Assembly (NCBI GenBank): GCA_965276005.1
Contig: OZ254962.1
Span: forward strand, 2,356,001-2,420,000
Direction of reading: 5' to 3'
Source of the DNA: G965232465 sp965276005
GTDB taxonomy: Bacteria; Pseudomonadota; Alphaproteobacteria; JAQWUY01
Length of the DNA stretch: 64,000 bases
Shown: piece by piece, positions 1-11,900 of the stretch
How the letters are laid out: each line of letters opens with the position of its first letter
Position numbering within the stretch: position 1 is the stretch's first letter
The notes under the pieces: generated by a model
Seen by the model: the letters and a program-made list of their open reading frames with translations, nothing else
The model's database searches: none
Told to the model about the DNA's origin: nothing
Program-made: the position numbers and the translations under genes

Positions 1-2909
1 GCGATGGGCGAATACTAGCGGTCGGGGTGTCCAGACTCAACGGTAAGGTCGACAATGAAGGGGGCGTGTTTTTGCTCGACTTATTGGAGGAAAACAACAG
101 ACTCATCGGTCAAAAACTGCAAGGCGACACCGACATAGAGCTTGTTGCCAACAACGATATTTCTGTAAGTAGCGATATAATCACTACGCAGGGTACGGGG
201 AAATTGACCCTAATCGCCGGGCGGTCGATCACCATCAATGCCAATGTAAAAATTAAAGGCGGACTGAAAATAATCGCCAACGACAACAGCGATAAAGTCG
301 ACGAAAACGAACGGGACACAGGACAAGCAAAAATTACCGTTGCCCAAGGTAAAACCCTATCGGGGGGCAATGAAGATGTGCTTATCAAAATGCTAGCGGG
401 TAAAAGCGGTGCGGATGCCAACAAAACACAAGCCGGTAAAATCACCCTGTGGAAAGTGGACGGCAAACGGGTCAGTATCGTCCACATGAAACCCACAGCC
501 ACAGGCAATACCCCATCGGAGTCCGGCATTGTTATATTGACAGGTGGAAAAATAAAAGCCACAGGCGACCACAACGAGGGCGTCGTTGCCATCGAACTCA
601 AAGCAGACACATTTACCAATCGAGCGGACAGTGCCGTCCTGTCCATCGATGACAACAGTGACGATGGCGAAAAAGGGCGGTACTTGGTGTGGACAAAAAC
701 CCCTGCGGGTAACACCATGAACGGTATAAGCGATTACGGCTTTGCCCAATTTAACCAAACATACAAAGCCGATGGCGGCGATTTTCAAGCCAATGCCGGC
801 AGCGCCGATGACCTAACCAAAAAATCGGGTTTTGTGTATGTGTACGCCCCCCCAATTGCACTTAAAGGTAAAACAAAAACCAAAGTATATGACGGCAATT
901 CGAACGCCCCAACCGATGCCGCAGGCAATGTCGAATTTGAATTTGTAACAAAAACCGTTGGCGGCTTAAACTTTCAAGTAGGGGGATCCGTTAGCAATAG
1001 CAACAAGTCAAAATCCTTTTATGCCACCGTAAGCGGCTCTGGTAAATTCTATGATGACGATGGCAATGAACAAAGCGATGCAGGTGTGGGTTTAACACTC
1101 AAATACACGAACACCGTGTCCTCGTATAAAGACGGTAACAATAAACCCGTATACGGGATAACAACTGCCGCACCCGCAGATGTTACCGGTGCCTATATCA
1201 ACAAACGCCAGTTGCACTTTTTGGAGGCGGATTTAGCCGTGCAGGGGGGGCAACAAATATACGATGGCACTGCAGAAGCGGATGTGAAAGTTTTAAGCGG
1301 TCGTAAAGGATTTAAGACTAACGACGACAAAGACGAAGACAAAAATGGGTTGGTACCAAATGACGATGTCAGCCTAGTCATCGGCAGCGGGGCGTTTAAA
1401 TACGATGATGCCGATGTCTATTACAGCGGCGGTAAAATAGCACTCAAAGGTGTGTCTTTCGATAAGACGGAGGCATTGAAACTCAGCGGTGCAGATGCAA
1501 AAAATTATGAGCTTGTTAATATCGATGGCAATGTGCTGAGTTTTCTTGCAGGCACATCTGCAGGCATAACTGCGAAAATTACGCCCCGGATGTTAAAACT
1601 GGACGGTACCCAGCTGCAACCCCCAACCCCCCGTATTTATGATGACAAAAAGACGGCTGATGGTGTCGCTTTGAAAACGAACAGTACGGGTTTTGCCGCC
1701 AAAAACGATGCGGACAATTCGGGTTTAATTGCCGGCGACACGGTAACATTGGATATAAAATCGGGAGCTTTCGAATACCAAGATGCCGATTCGGGCAGCG
1801 GTAAAAAAATACGAATTGCCGATGCGACAAAAATTACCCATATAGGGGGGAAGAAAGATAACTATGTGCTAAAAATAATCAGCACAGGCGGTGCGTTGCG
1901 AGATAATCAAAACGGCGTTGTCGTCAACGGATTAACCGGCACTATAACACGGCGGGTATTGGTTCTAAAAGCCGATGATTTTACAGTAACCGCTTCGTCA
2001 AACAATTCGAAAATCGTAGACCTGTCGTTAAAAGGCAACTCGTGGGGATACAAAGAGAACGGCTCGAATAACGGCTCGAAGAACGGCTTGTTGGACGCAC
2101 ATAAAGGCAATAGTAGATCTATAAGAGTAAGATTGGAAAAAGGGGCGGCTGAGTATGAAAATAAAGAAGCCGGTTCGAACAAACCCATACAGGTAAAGGA
2201 TAAGGATAAATTTATTCTCGAGGGGGCTGTATACGCCAAAAATTATGTACTCAATGTTAATGGTGATGGTAAAACGCATATCGCAGATGGTCAGGTAATA
2301 TCCGGTATAACAGGCAAATTGACCCCATATATGGGTAATTCTGAAGGTTCATCAGACTTGGACAGTGGCGGTAATAGCGGCGGCGGTGGCGGTAATAGTG
2401 GCGGTGGCGGTAATAGCGGCGGCGGCGGTAGCAACGCCGGTGCGGCGATTGTGCTGGTAGGTGCCGGCGTTGCCGTAGCCGTAAATAGCGGTGCTCTGAC
2501 CGCCGTAACAGGTACGGGAGCAGGGGCAGCAGGGGCAGCAGGTGCCGCAGGGGCAGGCGGTGCCGGCGGACTGATCGTTCCTATGGGCAGTATCGAGTCC
2601 ATCTTTAACACCGGCATATACGCCCACTTAAACGGTATCGATATGCAGGTGATTGCACAACCCGTTACGCATACACCCCCCAAACAAACCATATTTAGCA
2701 CCGTTTTACCGCCAAAGGTAAAATATAAGGTAAAGTATACCACCACATATGACTTGGCGTTTTTGGCAAATAACATCAAGACGCAAAGGGTGATACCGCT
2801 GTATGAACTGGACGAAAAACTTTACGAAACCATTAAGGAGATATTTGTCCAACAATCGACACCAATACGCAAAACCGCTGGTATCGGCACGGACGATGCC
2901 CCAGCGTAA
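1..2909 (+). CDS. Giant adhesin 1, C-terminal part (5' end outside window)
   Basis: The frame is open to the left edge: codons from base 3 read DGRILAVGVSRLNG, the end of an FG-GAP repeat, so the GTG at 27 is not the real start. What remains is a haemagglutinin-like block (SNDISVSSD-type, LTLIAGRSI), three YDG-like repeats (KVYDGNSNAPT, QIYDGTAEAD, RIYDDKKTAD), a Gly/Ser-rich linker (bases 2371-2433), a hydrophobic Ala/Gly stretch, and a C-terminal domain of about 100 residues (AHLNGIDMQ, then YTTTYD, LYELDEKLYETIKEIF). The same C-terminal domain ends every adhesin here. The product is probably a surface-exposed exoprotein. It lies 23 bp upstream of adhesin 2 on the same strand with no terminator between, so co-transcription is likely. 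The partner or ligand is unknown. Confidence 0.85.
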   Translation, partial: DGRILAVGVSRLNGKVDNEGGVFLLDLLEENNRLIGQKLQGDTDIELVANNDISVSSDIITTQGTGKLTLIAGRSITINANVKIKGGLKIIANDNSDKVDENERDTGQAKITVAQGKTLSGGNEDVLIKMLAGKSGADANKTQAGKITLWKVDGKRVSIVHMKPTATGNTPSESGIVILTGGKIKATGDHNEGVVAIELKADTFTNRADSAVLSIDDNSDDGEKGRYLVWTKTPAGNTMNGISDYGFAQFNQTYKADGGDFQANAGSADDLTKKSGFVYVYAPPIALKGKTKTKVYDGNSNAPTDAAGNVEFEFVTKTVGGLNFQVGGSVSNSNKSKSFYATVSGSGKFYDDDGNEQSDAGVGLTLKYTNTVSSYKDGNNKPVYGITTAAPADVTGAYINKRQLHFLEADLAVQGGQQIYDGTAEADVKVLSGRKGFKTNDDKDEDKNGLVPNDDVSLVIGSGAFKYDDADVYYSGGKIALKGVSFDKTEALKLSGADAKNYELVNIDGNVLSFLAGTSAGITAKITPRMLKLDGTQLQPPTPRIYDDKKTADGVALKTNSTGFAAKNDADNSGLIAGDTVTLDIKSGAFEYQDADSGSGKKIRIADATKITHIGGKKDNYVLKIISTGGALRDNQNGVVVNGLTGTITRRVLVLKADDFTVTASSNNSKIVDLSLKGNSWGYKENGSNNGSKNGLLDAHKGNSRSIRVRLEKGAAEYENKEAGSNKPIQVKDKDKFILEGAVYAKNYVLNVNGDGKTHIADGQVISGITGKLTPYMGNSEGSSDLDSGGNSGGGGGNSGGGGNSGGGGSNAGAAIVLVGAGVAVAVNSGALTAVTGTGAGAAGAAGAAGAGGAGGLIVPMGSIESIFNTGIYAHLNGIDMQVIAQPVTHTPPKQTIFSTVLPPKVKYKVKYTTTYDLAFLANNIKTQRVIPLYELDEKLYETIKEIFVQQSTPIRKTAGIGTDDAPA

Positions 2910-2932
2910 ATATACACTATAAAGGAGCTGCA

Positions 2933-5900
2933 ATGAGAAAATCTTACCTAACAAAAAAGGTGTTTATGGTGACGACAGCCTTATATGCTGTTGGCAATTT
3001 CGCCTATGCAGGTACCCTACCTAGTGATGGTAAGGTAACCGATGGCACAGCTAGCATTTATCAACAGGGCAACACCTTAAACATCGACCAAAGCACAGAT
3101 AAAGCGATTATCAGCTGGAAAAGTTTTTCTGTGGGCAAAGACAATACGGTAAACTTTAACCAACCCAATAGGGAATCAGCAACCCTAAACCGGGTTACAG
3201 GCGATTTTACTTCTGAGATTGCCGGGCGGATTAATGCCAATGGCAGTGTGTTTTTGGTCAACCCTAACGGTATCATGATTACCAAACACGGGGTGGTCGA
3301 TACGGGCAATTTTGTCGCCTCGACTCTCGATCTCGATAATAACGACTTTCTAAATGGCAAGTACACATTTACCAAAAGCGGTAATAATGGGGTTGTTACC
3401 AATCGGGGGGCTATTTTTGTCGATGACGGTGGTTTTGTGGCGTTGCTTGGCGGGGCAGTGCAAAACAAGGGTACTGTCCGTGCTTTTGTGGGCAAAGTGG
3501 GTTTTGCTGGTGGCGAAAAAATTGTTATGTCATTGGGCGACAACGATTTTCTGCGAGTCGAAGTGCCTACAGACAAATGGCAACAGCTGACCGATGCGGA
3601 CGGTAACAAAGTTGCCGCCACTCTTGATTTAGGCGGCAAAATCGACTCCCGGGGCGGTTTTATCGACATAACCGTTGCCGATGCGTCCGATATTTTACGG
3701 CAAACTATTTCGATCGATGGGATTGTATCGGCAAATACAGTGTCTTCGCAACACGGGGTCATATCGATCAGTGGTGGGACTCTAAGTATTACCGGCAACG
3801 GGCGAATCACCGCTGATGCGGACTATGGCAATGCCGGCACAATTACCATCGACAGCGATTCGCTGGACAGCGGCGGTACGGTGTCTGCGGTGGCACAAAG
3901 CGGCACTGGGGGTACAGTTAAAATAGCCTTACAACAGGGGGCAAGCCTCAATCGGGGGACGGTGTTCGATGCCAGCGGTAAACAAGGCGGTAGTGTGTCG
4001 TTCATTGGCGGATTGGCGGGCGATAGGGCTTATAAAGTGGTCGGTAGCGGCGATTTTATCGCCGATGGCAGCGATGGCAGCGGCGGATATATCGATATAT
4101 CCAGTAAAAATGGCTTGGTTGGGCTGTTTTCTGGTACTGTGTCGGCAACGGGTAGTTCTCGAGGCGGTCGTATCCGTATCGGTGGGGCGTTTCAAGGCGG
4201 GGCATATGACCCCAAAACCAGTGCATTAGACAAAAAAACACAAGATTTATTTGGCACCCGTTGGTCTGATACAGGCGGTCTGGTAAGTGCGGGCAAAACT
4301 TCATTGGGTACGGGGGTGCATATCGACATATCGTCCACATCGGGTACGGGGGGAACCGCCATATTATGGGCGGATCACACCACCAATAATTATGCCAGCA
4401 TAGACGCAACCGGTGCTGTTGGGGGCGGAGCGGTGGAAGTATCGGCTAAGAAAAAAGTCGACAGCTTCGGTTTAAAACGGATCGAAGTGGGTAACGGGGT
4501 GATTTTGCTCGATCCTAAAAATGTGCTTATCACTAGGTTTGCTGGTGGGCTTTCACAGGCAAAACGCATCATGTCAACGGCACCTATAACAGGTTTTCAA
4601 ATGGCTTTAAACGATGGCGATGCCTTTGGCACATCCGTTGCCATCAATGAGTACGGTACCAGAATGGCGGTCGGTGCCCCCGGCGATGATACGAGTGAAA
4701 ACAATGCAGGGGCGGTGTATTTGTTTACAATCGGTGGCAAAGGATCCAGGTGGGGTGCCACATTGCAACAACAGTATAAAATAGGCGGTGATAATCTTAA
4801 ACTAGATAAATTAGATTTGAGCGATTATGACAAACCCGGCAGCGGTTACGACAGCAAACGCTATGGACATGCAGATGCTGCCAACGGAAAGTTTGGGTCT
4901 TCGGTGGCGTTTAATGCGGACGGTACCAAATTGGCGGTGGGTATGCCATTTGTCGACAAAAGGGTCAATGATTGCGGTGATTATTGCTATGGGTATGCCC
5001 CTTATGAAATGACCAGCAACGGTTGGGGCAGGGTTTTGTTGTTCTCTATTGCCGATAAGGATTGGGGCAGCAGCGTTACCAAAACAGCGGAAATCGAAAC
5101 AGGGGGATCGGGATATTTCGGTACAGGCGTGGCGTTAAGCGATGACGGCACCAAATTAGCGGTCGGTGAAATCCATGACGAAGGCGGTCACAGGGATTGG
5201 TATGATTGGGTTTATGGCGATAAGAAACATAAAGTAAATGACGGTTGGAGAAGTTATGAACAGACTTTCGTAGAGGATGGCGGTTCGGTTTCTTTATATA
5301 CTTTGTCCGGCAGCGGCAACAGTTGGGGGAAAACCAACGAGCGGACAAAACACATTTTAAACAGTGTCGGGGGTCTTAAATTGTCAGGATCCGATGAGTT
5401 TGGCTATTCGGTGGCGTTAAGTGGCGATGGGTCGACCTTAGCTGTGGGGGCTACTGGTGATACTACGGGGACAAATTATCAATCAGCCGGCAGTGTGATA
5501 CCAAAAAGTTTTGTCGGTGCGGTGTATCTGTTTAGCGTTGGCGGATCCAAATGGGGCGAGACGGTTACCAAAACCGCTAAGATTGATGATACATTAGACT
5601 GGAAATCCAACGGGTTATACCTAGATGCCCATGACAATTTTGGCAGTTCGGTGGCGTTAAGTGATGATGGTAAAAAATTGGCGGTGGGTACCAAGTACGA
5701 TGATACAGGCGGCACAAATAAGGGGGCGGTATATTTATTTACCATTAGCGGCAATACACCCAAGTATCGCAACAAAATCACCAGCAATGCGGTTTCTATT
5801 TCTGCGGTTGCCAAATTTGGTTCTGCTGTTGCTCTAAGTCCAGATGGAAAACAATTAGTGGTCGGTGCCGTTGGTGAAGATACGGGCGGGACGGATCGAG

Positions 5901-8900
5901 GGGCGGTGTATTTGTTGACCATAGATTGGAACAAAAACACCGTGTCTAAGCACCGTATCATAACCCATTGGAATAAGCTGGATTTAAGCAATTACAATGA
6001 CGACGCATTCGGCAGATCCGTTGCCATCAGCGAAGACGGTACCAAAATGGCGGTCGGTGCCGCCGGCGATGATACAAAGGCAACCAATGCAGGGGCGGTG
6101 TATTTATTTAGAATAAGCGACACAGGATCCAAGTGGGGGTCGTCCCTACAACAACAGTACAAAATAGACAACAGCAATGTTACCCTCGATTACAAGAAAA
6201 GTGGCAATCCTTCAGATGTTAAAAACGGCAGATTTGGTGCTTCGGTAGCGTTTAATGCCGATGGTACCAAATTGGTTGTGGGTATGCCAAGTGTACAAAA
6301 ATATGCCGAGACTTATATAGATCCGACTAAAGATTATCCTTATATACCCTATAAAGGTGTAACCAGTGGTTGGGGTAGAGTGCTGTTGTTTGCCATTGGT
6401 GGCAACGATTGGGGTACAAGCGTTACCAAAACCGCTGAAATTGAACAGGGCGGTTCGGGGTATTTTGGGTTTTCTGTTGCCCTGAGTGATGACGGTACCA
6501 AATTAGCGGTTGGTGAATTGGGGGATGACGGTGGTCATAAAGATACCCAAAAGTATCCTCAGTACAAAAATACTTATGTAAAAGACGGAGGTTCGGTTTC
6601 CCTATTCACTCTGTCCGGCAGTGGCAACAGTTGGGGAAGCACCAACACCCGAACGAAACATATTTTAAGCAGTGTGGGCGGACTTAAATTATCCGCTGGC
6701 GATGAATTTGGCTATGCGGTTGCCTTAAGTGGCGATGGCACAACTTTAGCTGTAGGTGCCACCGGTGATGACACGGGGGTACAGTACCAATCCGCCGGCA
6801 ATATAATCCCCAAGAGCACTGCAGGGGCGGTGTATTTGTTTAGTGTTGGCGGATCCACATGGGGCAAGACGGTTACAAAAACCGCCAAAATTGATGATAC
6901 ATTAGACTGGAAGTCCAATGGGTTATACCTAGATGCCTATGACAATTTTGGCAGTGCTGTGGCGTTGAGTGATGACGGTAAAAAATTGGCAGTAGGTGCC
7001 AAATATGACGATGACGGTGGCACAGACAAGGGGGCGGTGTATTTGTTTACCATCAGCGGCAATACGGCTAAGTATCAGGAGAAAATTACCAGTGGCTCGG
7101 TTTCTATTTCTGCCGCTGGTAAATTTGGATCGTCTGTTGCTTTTAATGCGGATGGGACACGATTGGCGGTAGGGGCTACGGGGGACGGATTGGGCGGTAC
7201 CAGACAGGGGGCAGTGTATTTATTGACCGTAGATTGGGGCAGAAAGACCGTGTCTACAAACCGTACTATAAAAAATACTCTGTTGCACTTTGGTGGTGCG
7301 GTTGCATTAAGCCGTGATGGCACCAAGTTAGCGGTCGGTGCCAAAGGATATGGAAACAAAGGGGCGGTGTACCTATTTGAAATAAACAATCGTATGGGTG
7401 CTTGGGGCGAAGAGGTGCTGTACACCAGCCGTATCAGTAGTGGCAAAGGTGCTGGGGCATTAAGCAGTGGGGCAGATTTTGGCGATTCCGTTGCCTTAAG
7501 TGCCGATGGATCGAGGCTAGCGGTGGGGGCTTCTGGTAGCAGTTCTCGCAAGGGGGCAGTACACTTGTTTACCGTTGCGGGCGTTCGCTGGGGCAGTGAG
7601 GTTGCACCGGTAAAAAAGATCGATACAGGGGTGTCGGGATTGTCTTTGGTGGCAAATGATTATTTTGGATCGGGTGTGGCGTTTAATGCAGACGGCACAA
7701 AATTAGCCATTGGTGCCCGGGGCGATAGTTCTAGGGGGGTGTCCTCTGCTGGTGCGGTGTATTTGTTTACGGTTGGCGGCAACACATGGGGCGATATAAT
7801 TACCAAAATAAATAAGATTGATACTAGATTGTATGGACTTGCCCCTGCTTCGGACGATGGTTTTGGATACTCTGTTGCGTTGAGTGCCGATGCCACCAGA
7901 CTAGCGGTGGGCAGTATTGGTGCCGATGCCAGTGTGTCTAAAAAAAATACAGGGGCGGTGTATCTCATTAACATCCCTATGCGACGGGGGTACGCATGGG
8001 GGGCTTTAGTTAAAATGAGCGACAGAATCGCCGATGGAGCCGGCGTTTCCTTGAATGTGGCAGACAAGTTTGGCAGAGGCGTTGCTTTAAGTGATGATGG
8101 CACCAAATTAGCGGTCGGTGCTGAGGGCGATGATACGGGTCATAATGATAGTGGGGTGGTATACCTGTTTACGGTTGGCGGCAGCACTTGGGGCAACACA
8201 GCAACCCAAACGGGCAAAATTGCCGACACTAGGGGTGTATTTGTATCGGACGGAGACGCCTTTGGCACCGCCGTTGCCCTAACGGGGGACGGATCTAGGC
8301 TGGTGGTAGGTGCCCCGTCCGATGACAGCAGCTATGTCGATGCGGGAACCACACATGTGTTTAGCATCAGCGGCAGCACATGGGGCAATAAGGTCGACCA
8401 CATACATAAGGTGCGGGACCAACTGGGATTTTCACTGGCTAAGTGGGAACACTTTGGGTATTCGGTTGCCCTAAATGGTGACGGGACAAAAATGGCGGTC
8501 GGTGCCCCCCTTAATGGTACAGGCGGTACGAAACGGGGGGCTGTATATTTGTTCGAAGTAAACGATGCGGACGGGTTTGGTAAAAGTGTACATTACACAG
8601 CAAGAATCGACAATAGCAATGGGGTATCGCTATCAGATGACGACAGATTTGGAGAATCCGTTGCCCTAACCAACGATGGTAATACATTGGTGGTCGGTGC
8701 CATAGGTGACGATACGGGCGGTGCAAATTATGGGGCGGTGTATGTGTTATCGATAAGCGGCAATGTGTGGGGCAGTACGGTTTCACAGTCAAAAAAATAT
8801 CATTCGACAACACAGGGGGAATTTGGCAGATCGGTAGCTATTAGTGGCGATGGCAGCAAGTTAGCCATTGGATCCCCAGAAGACAAGACAAAAAATACAG

Positions 8901-11900
8901 ATAACAGGGGTGTTGTCAGATTGTATAGCCTTGACAATTCTCATAATTTTACTTTGGCGGCAACATATGGACATGGGGACAGTGTAGGAGGGGGGACAAC
9001 ACTGTCGCTGGGATATAAGGAAGACTTTGGCGTGTCCGTTGCGTTAAGCGGCGATGGATCCAAATTAGCGGTCGGTGCCTTGGGCGATACACGCAATAAT
9101 GGTAGAAAAGGCAAAGTGTACCTGTTTACCGTAGGCACAGGTGCCAGCTGGGGGACAACACTCACGCAAACAAATAAGATCTATCACGGTCAAGGGGTTT
9201 CTTTGCAACCTTACGATCATTTTGGCAGTGCTGTTGCCTTAAACAGTGACGGTGATCAATTGGTGGTGGGTGCCAGAAGCGATGATACGGGTGGTGGTGA
9301 ACGAGGGGCAATGTATATTTTTAGTGTAAGCGGATCCACATGGGGCAAAAAGGTTGTGCAAGATCGTAAAATTGCCCACAATGCAGGGATTGTACTTACA
9401 GAAGAGATGGAATTTGGCACCGCTATTGCTTTGAGCGGTGATGGCACAAAATTAGCCGTTGGGGCACCCAAAATGGATGGTACATTCGCCGATGAAGGCA
9501 GTGTGTATGTATTCACTGTACAGGGAAGTAACGCTGTACACATCGAACGCAAACTTAAACAAGGCACCAACATAAAAATTGTTGCCAGCAACGATATTAC
9601 CATAAGTGGCGATATAACCACGACAACGGGGGCGGGCGTATTGACTTTGATTGCCGGGCGGTCGATTATCGTTAATAAGGATATAAAAATAAACGGCGGG
9701 CTTAAGATGACCGCCAATACCACCGCCAGTATCGATATGACAGATCCCAGCGATGGCGATTATGGCGATGATGAAGACCTCAATATAAACGATCGGGAGG
9801 CGGGCAAAGCACAAATCACCGTTGCCACAGGTAAAACCTTATCTGGCGGTGGCGGCGATTTGATTATCAAAATGCTAACCGGCAAAAGCGGTGCCGATGC
9901 CGACAAAACACAAACGGGCAAAATCACCGTGTGGAAAGCAGACGGGCAAAGGGTTAGCATCGTATATGCAGGCAGTGCCGGCAATGCTTCGGATTCAGAA
10001 ATTGTTATCCTAAACGGTGGGCAGATAAAAGCCACAGGCGACTTGGCAAAAGGGGCGGTGGCTATCGAATTGGTAGCGGACGCATTCACCAACCAATCGG
10101 ATAATACCGCCCTTGCCATTGAGGATAGCACGGGCGACAAAGGCCGCTACTTGGTATGGACAAAAACTCCAGTGGGCAATACCATAGGGGGGATACCATA
10201 CGCTTTTGCCCAATTTAACGCAACATACACCAGCGGCGGTGGCGATTTTAAAGCTAGTCCGATAGTGCACACAGCCAATATATCTGGTTTTATATATAGT
10301 GCCGATCCCACATTGTATCTAAAACTGACAAACAAAACTAAAGTGTATGACAGCACTTCTGACGCCCCAACCAGTAAAGATCTTGCATTCGAATCCGCAA
10401 CCGTTGACGGCTTAAAATTCAAATTGGGCGGGTTGAGTGGTAATAGCAAGAAATCTATTGATTTTCATGCCACTATAACCGGTGCTAGGGGGAAATTCTA
10501 CGATAAAAATGGTGCCAAACAAGAACATGTAGGCAGTGACCTAACAATCAAATATACCACCGCACATACGGTAACTTACAAAGACGGTAACGGCGTACCC
10601 GTATACGGTTTGATAAAGTCCCCAATCATTGCCGATACGCCCGCTGCGTCTATTACCGCTCGTAAGATATACCTGCACAGTAGCGAATTGGTGGTGGCAA
10701 ACTCAAATTTGTACGCTGGTATCGGTATGTATTACAGCGGTACCACTGCCCTACATCTGGCAACGCAGGCTGGTGACGATGGCTTTGGTAAATTTGGTTC
10801 GAAGCTCGGTGATGCCGGTGACAGGATAGTGGGCGACGATGTGCAATTGCAAATAGCACCCGGGGCGTTTAAACTCAGTGCCGCCGATTATGGTGCCCGA
10901 GATGTTATGTTTGACAATGTCAGTGGCATTACACTCACTGGCAGCGATGGCAATAATTATGCACTGTATTTAAGGGGAAATATACACGGTTTGGGGGGTA
11001 CGGACAAAAAGATAAGCGACATAAAAAGTGCCGATAACCAGCGGACAGGCAGGTCTGTTATCGTGTTAAAACGCCACCTTATCCTCGATGTCAATGAGCT
11101 GGAATTTAAAGACCGTGCCTATGATGGTACGGCTAGGGCTTTTGTAACCGTGCGTACCAATCAAGACGGGTTTGAGAATACCACCAACGATGGCGGTGTG
11201 CTGGCGGGGGACACGATAACCTTAAGCCTGAATAACAGTGCGGCGGTGGGGAAACGGGCGTTTAAATACAAAGACAAATATGCCGGAGACACAAGCAAAG
11301 ACATACTCATCGACGATGCGGGCGGGTTTAGCATAACGGGTGCAAATGTTAAAAATTACACTTTACGCATTAGGAATAAGGCTGGCGTTCTTGTGCATCC
11401 TTATAACAACAGGGGCGAGGCGGTCAAAAATTTAACATCTACTATCACCAAACGCAAATTGTACTTTGAGGCTGCGGATTTAAAAGCGAAATTTACAGGT
11501 GCTCTCAGAAATGGATTCGACATGATTTATGACAGCACCACAGACATAAATTTCACAGACGGCAAAGTCGGATTTAAAACGGGGGCTGTGGGTACCGATG
11601 GTGTGATGATAAGCGGCGATGATCTGGCACTGCAATTTCAATCTGGGGCGTTTAAGCGGGACTCTGCCGATTATGGCACCCGAGAGGCTCTATTTGCTGA
11701 TGTCAGTAAAATTACCTTTACGGGTGCCGATAAAGATAACTATGCACTGTATTTGCGAAAAGGTGTCGGGCAACTGGCTGCTGACACTAAAGTCAGCGAT
11801 ATAAAAGGTAGCGACAACCAAAACATAGGTAAAACGATAGCCGTCGACCAACGGGTGTTAATCCTTGATGTAGCCGAGTTGATACGCAAAGATCGGGCGT

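Noticed and set aside
110..718. Long minus-strand open frames opposite the adhesin genes
   Set aside because: They follow the codon pattern of the plus-strand repeats, have low-complexity Pro/Ser/Ala content and no ribosome sites; they are antisense shadows.
2352..2627. Cys/Thr/Ala-rich minus-strand frame opposite the Gly-rich linker of adhesin 1
   Set aside because: It is a by-product of the GGC/GGT repeats on the plus strand.
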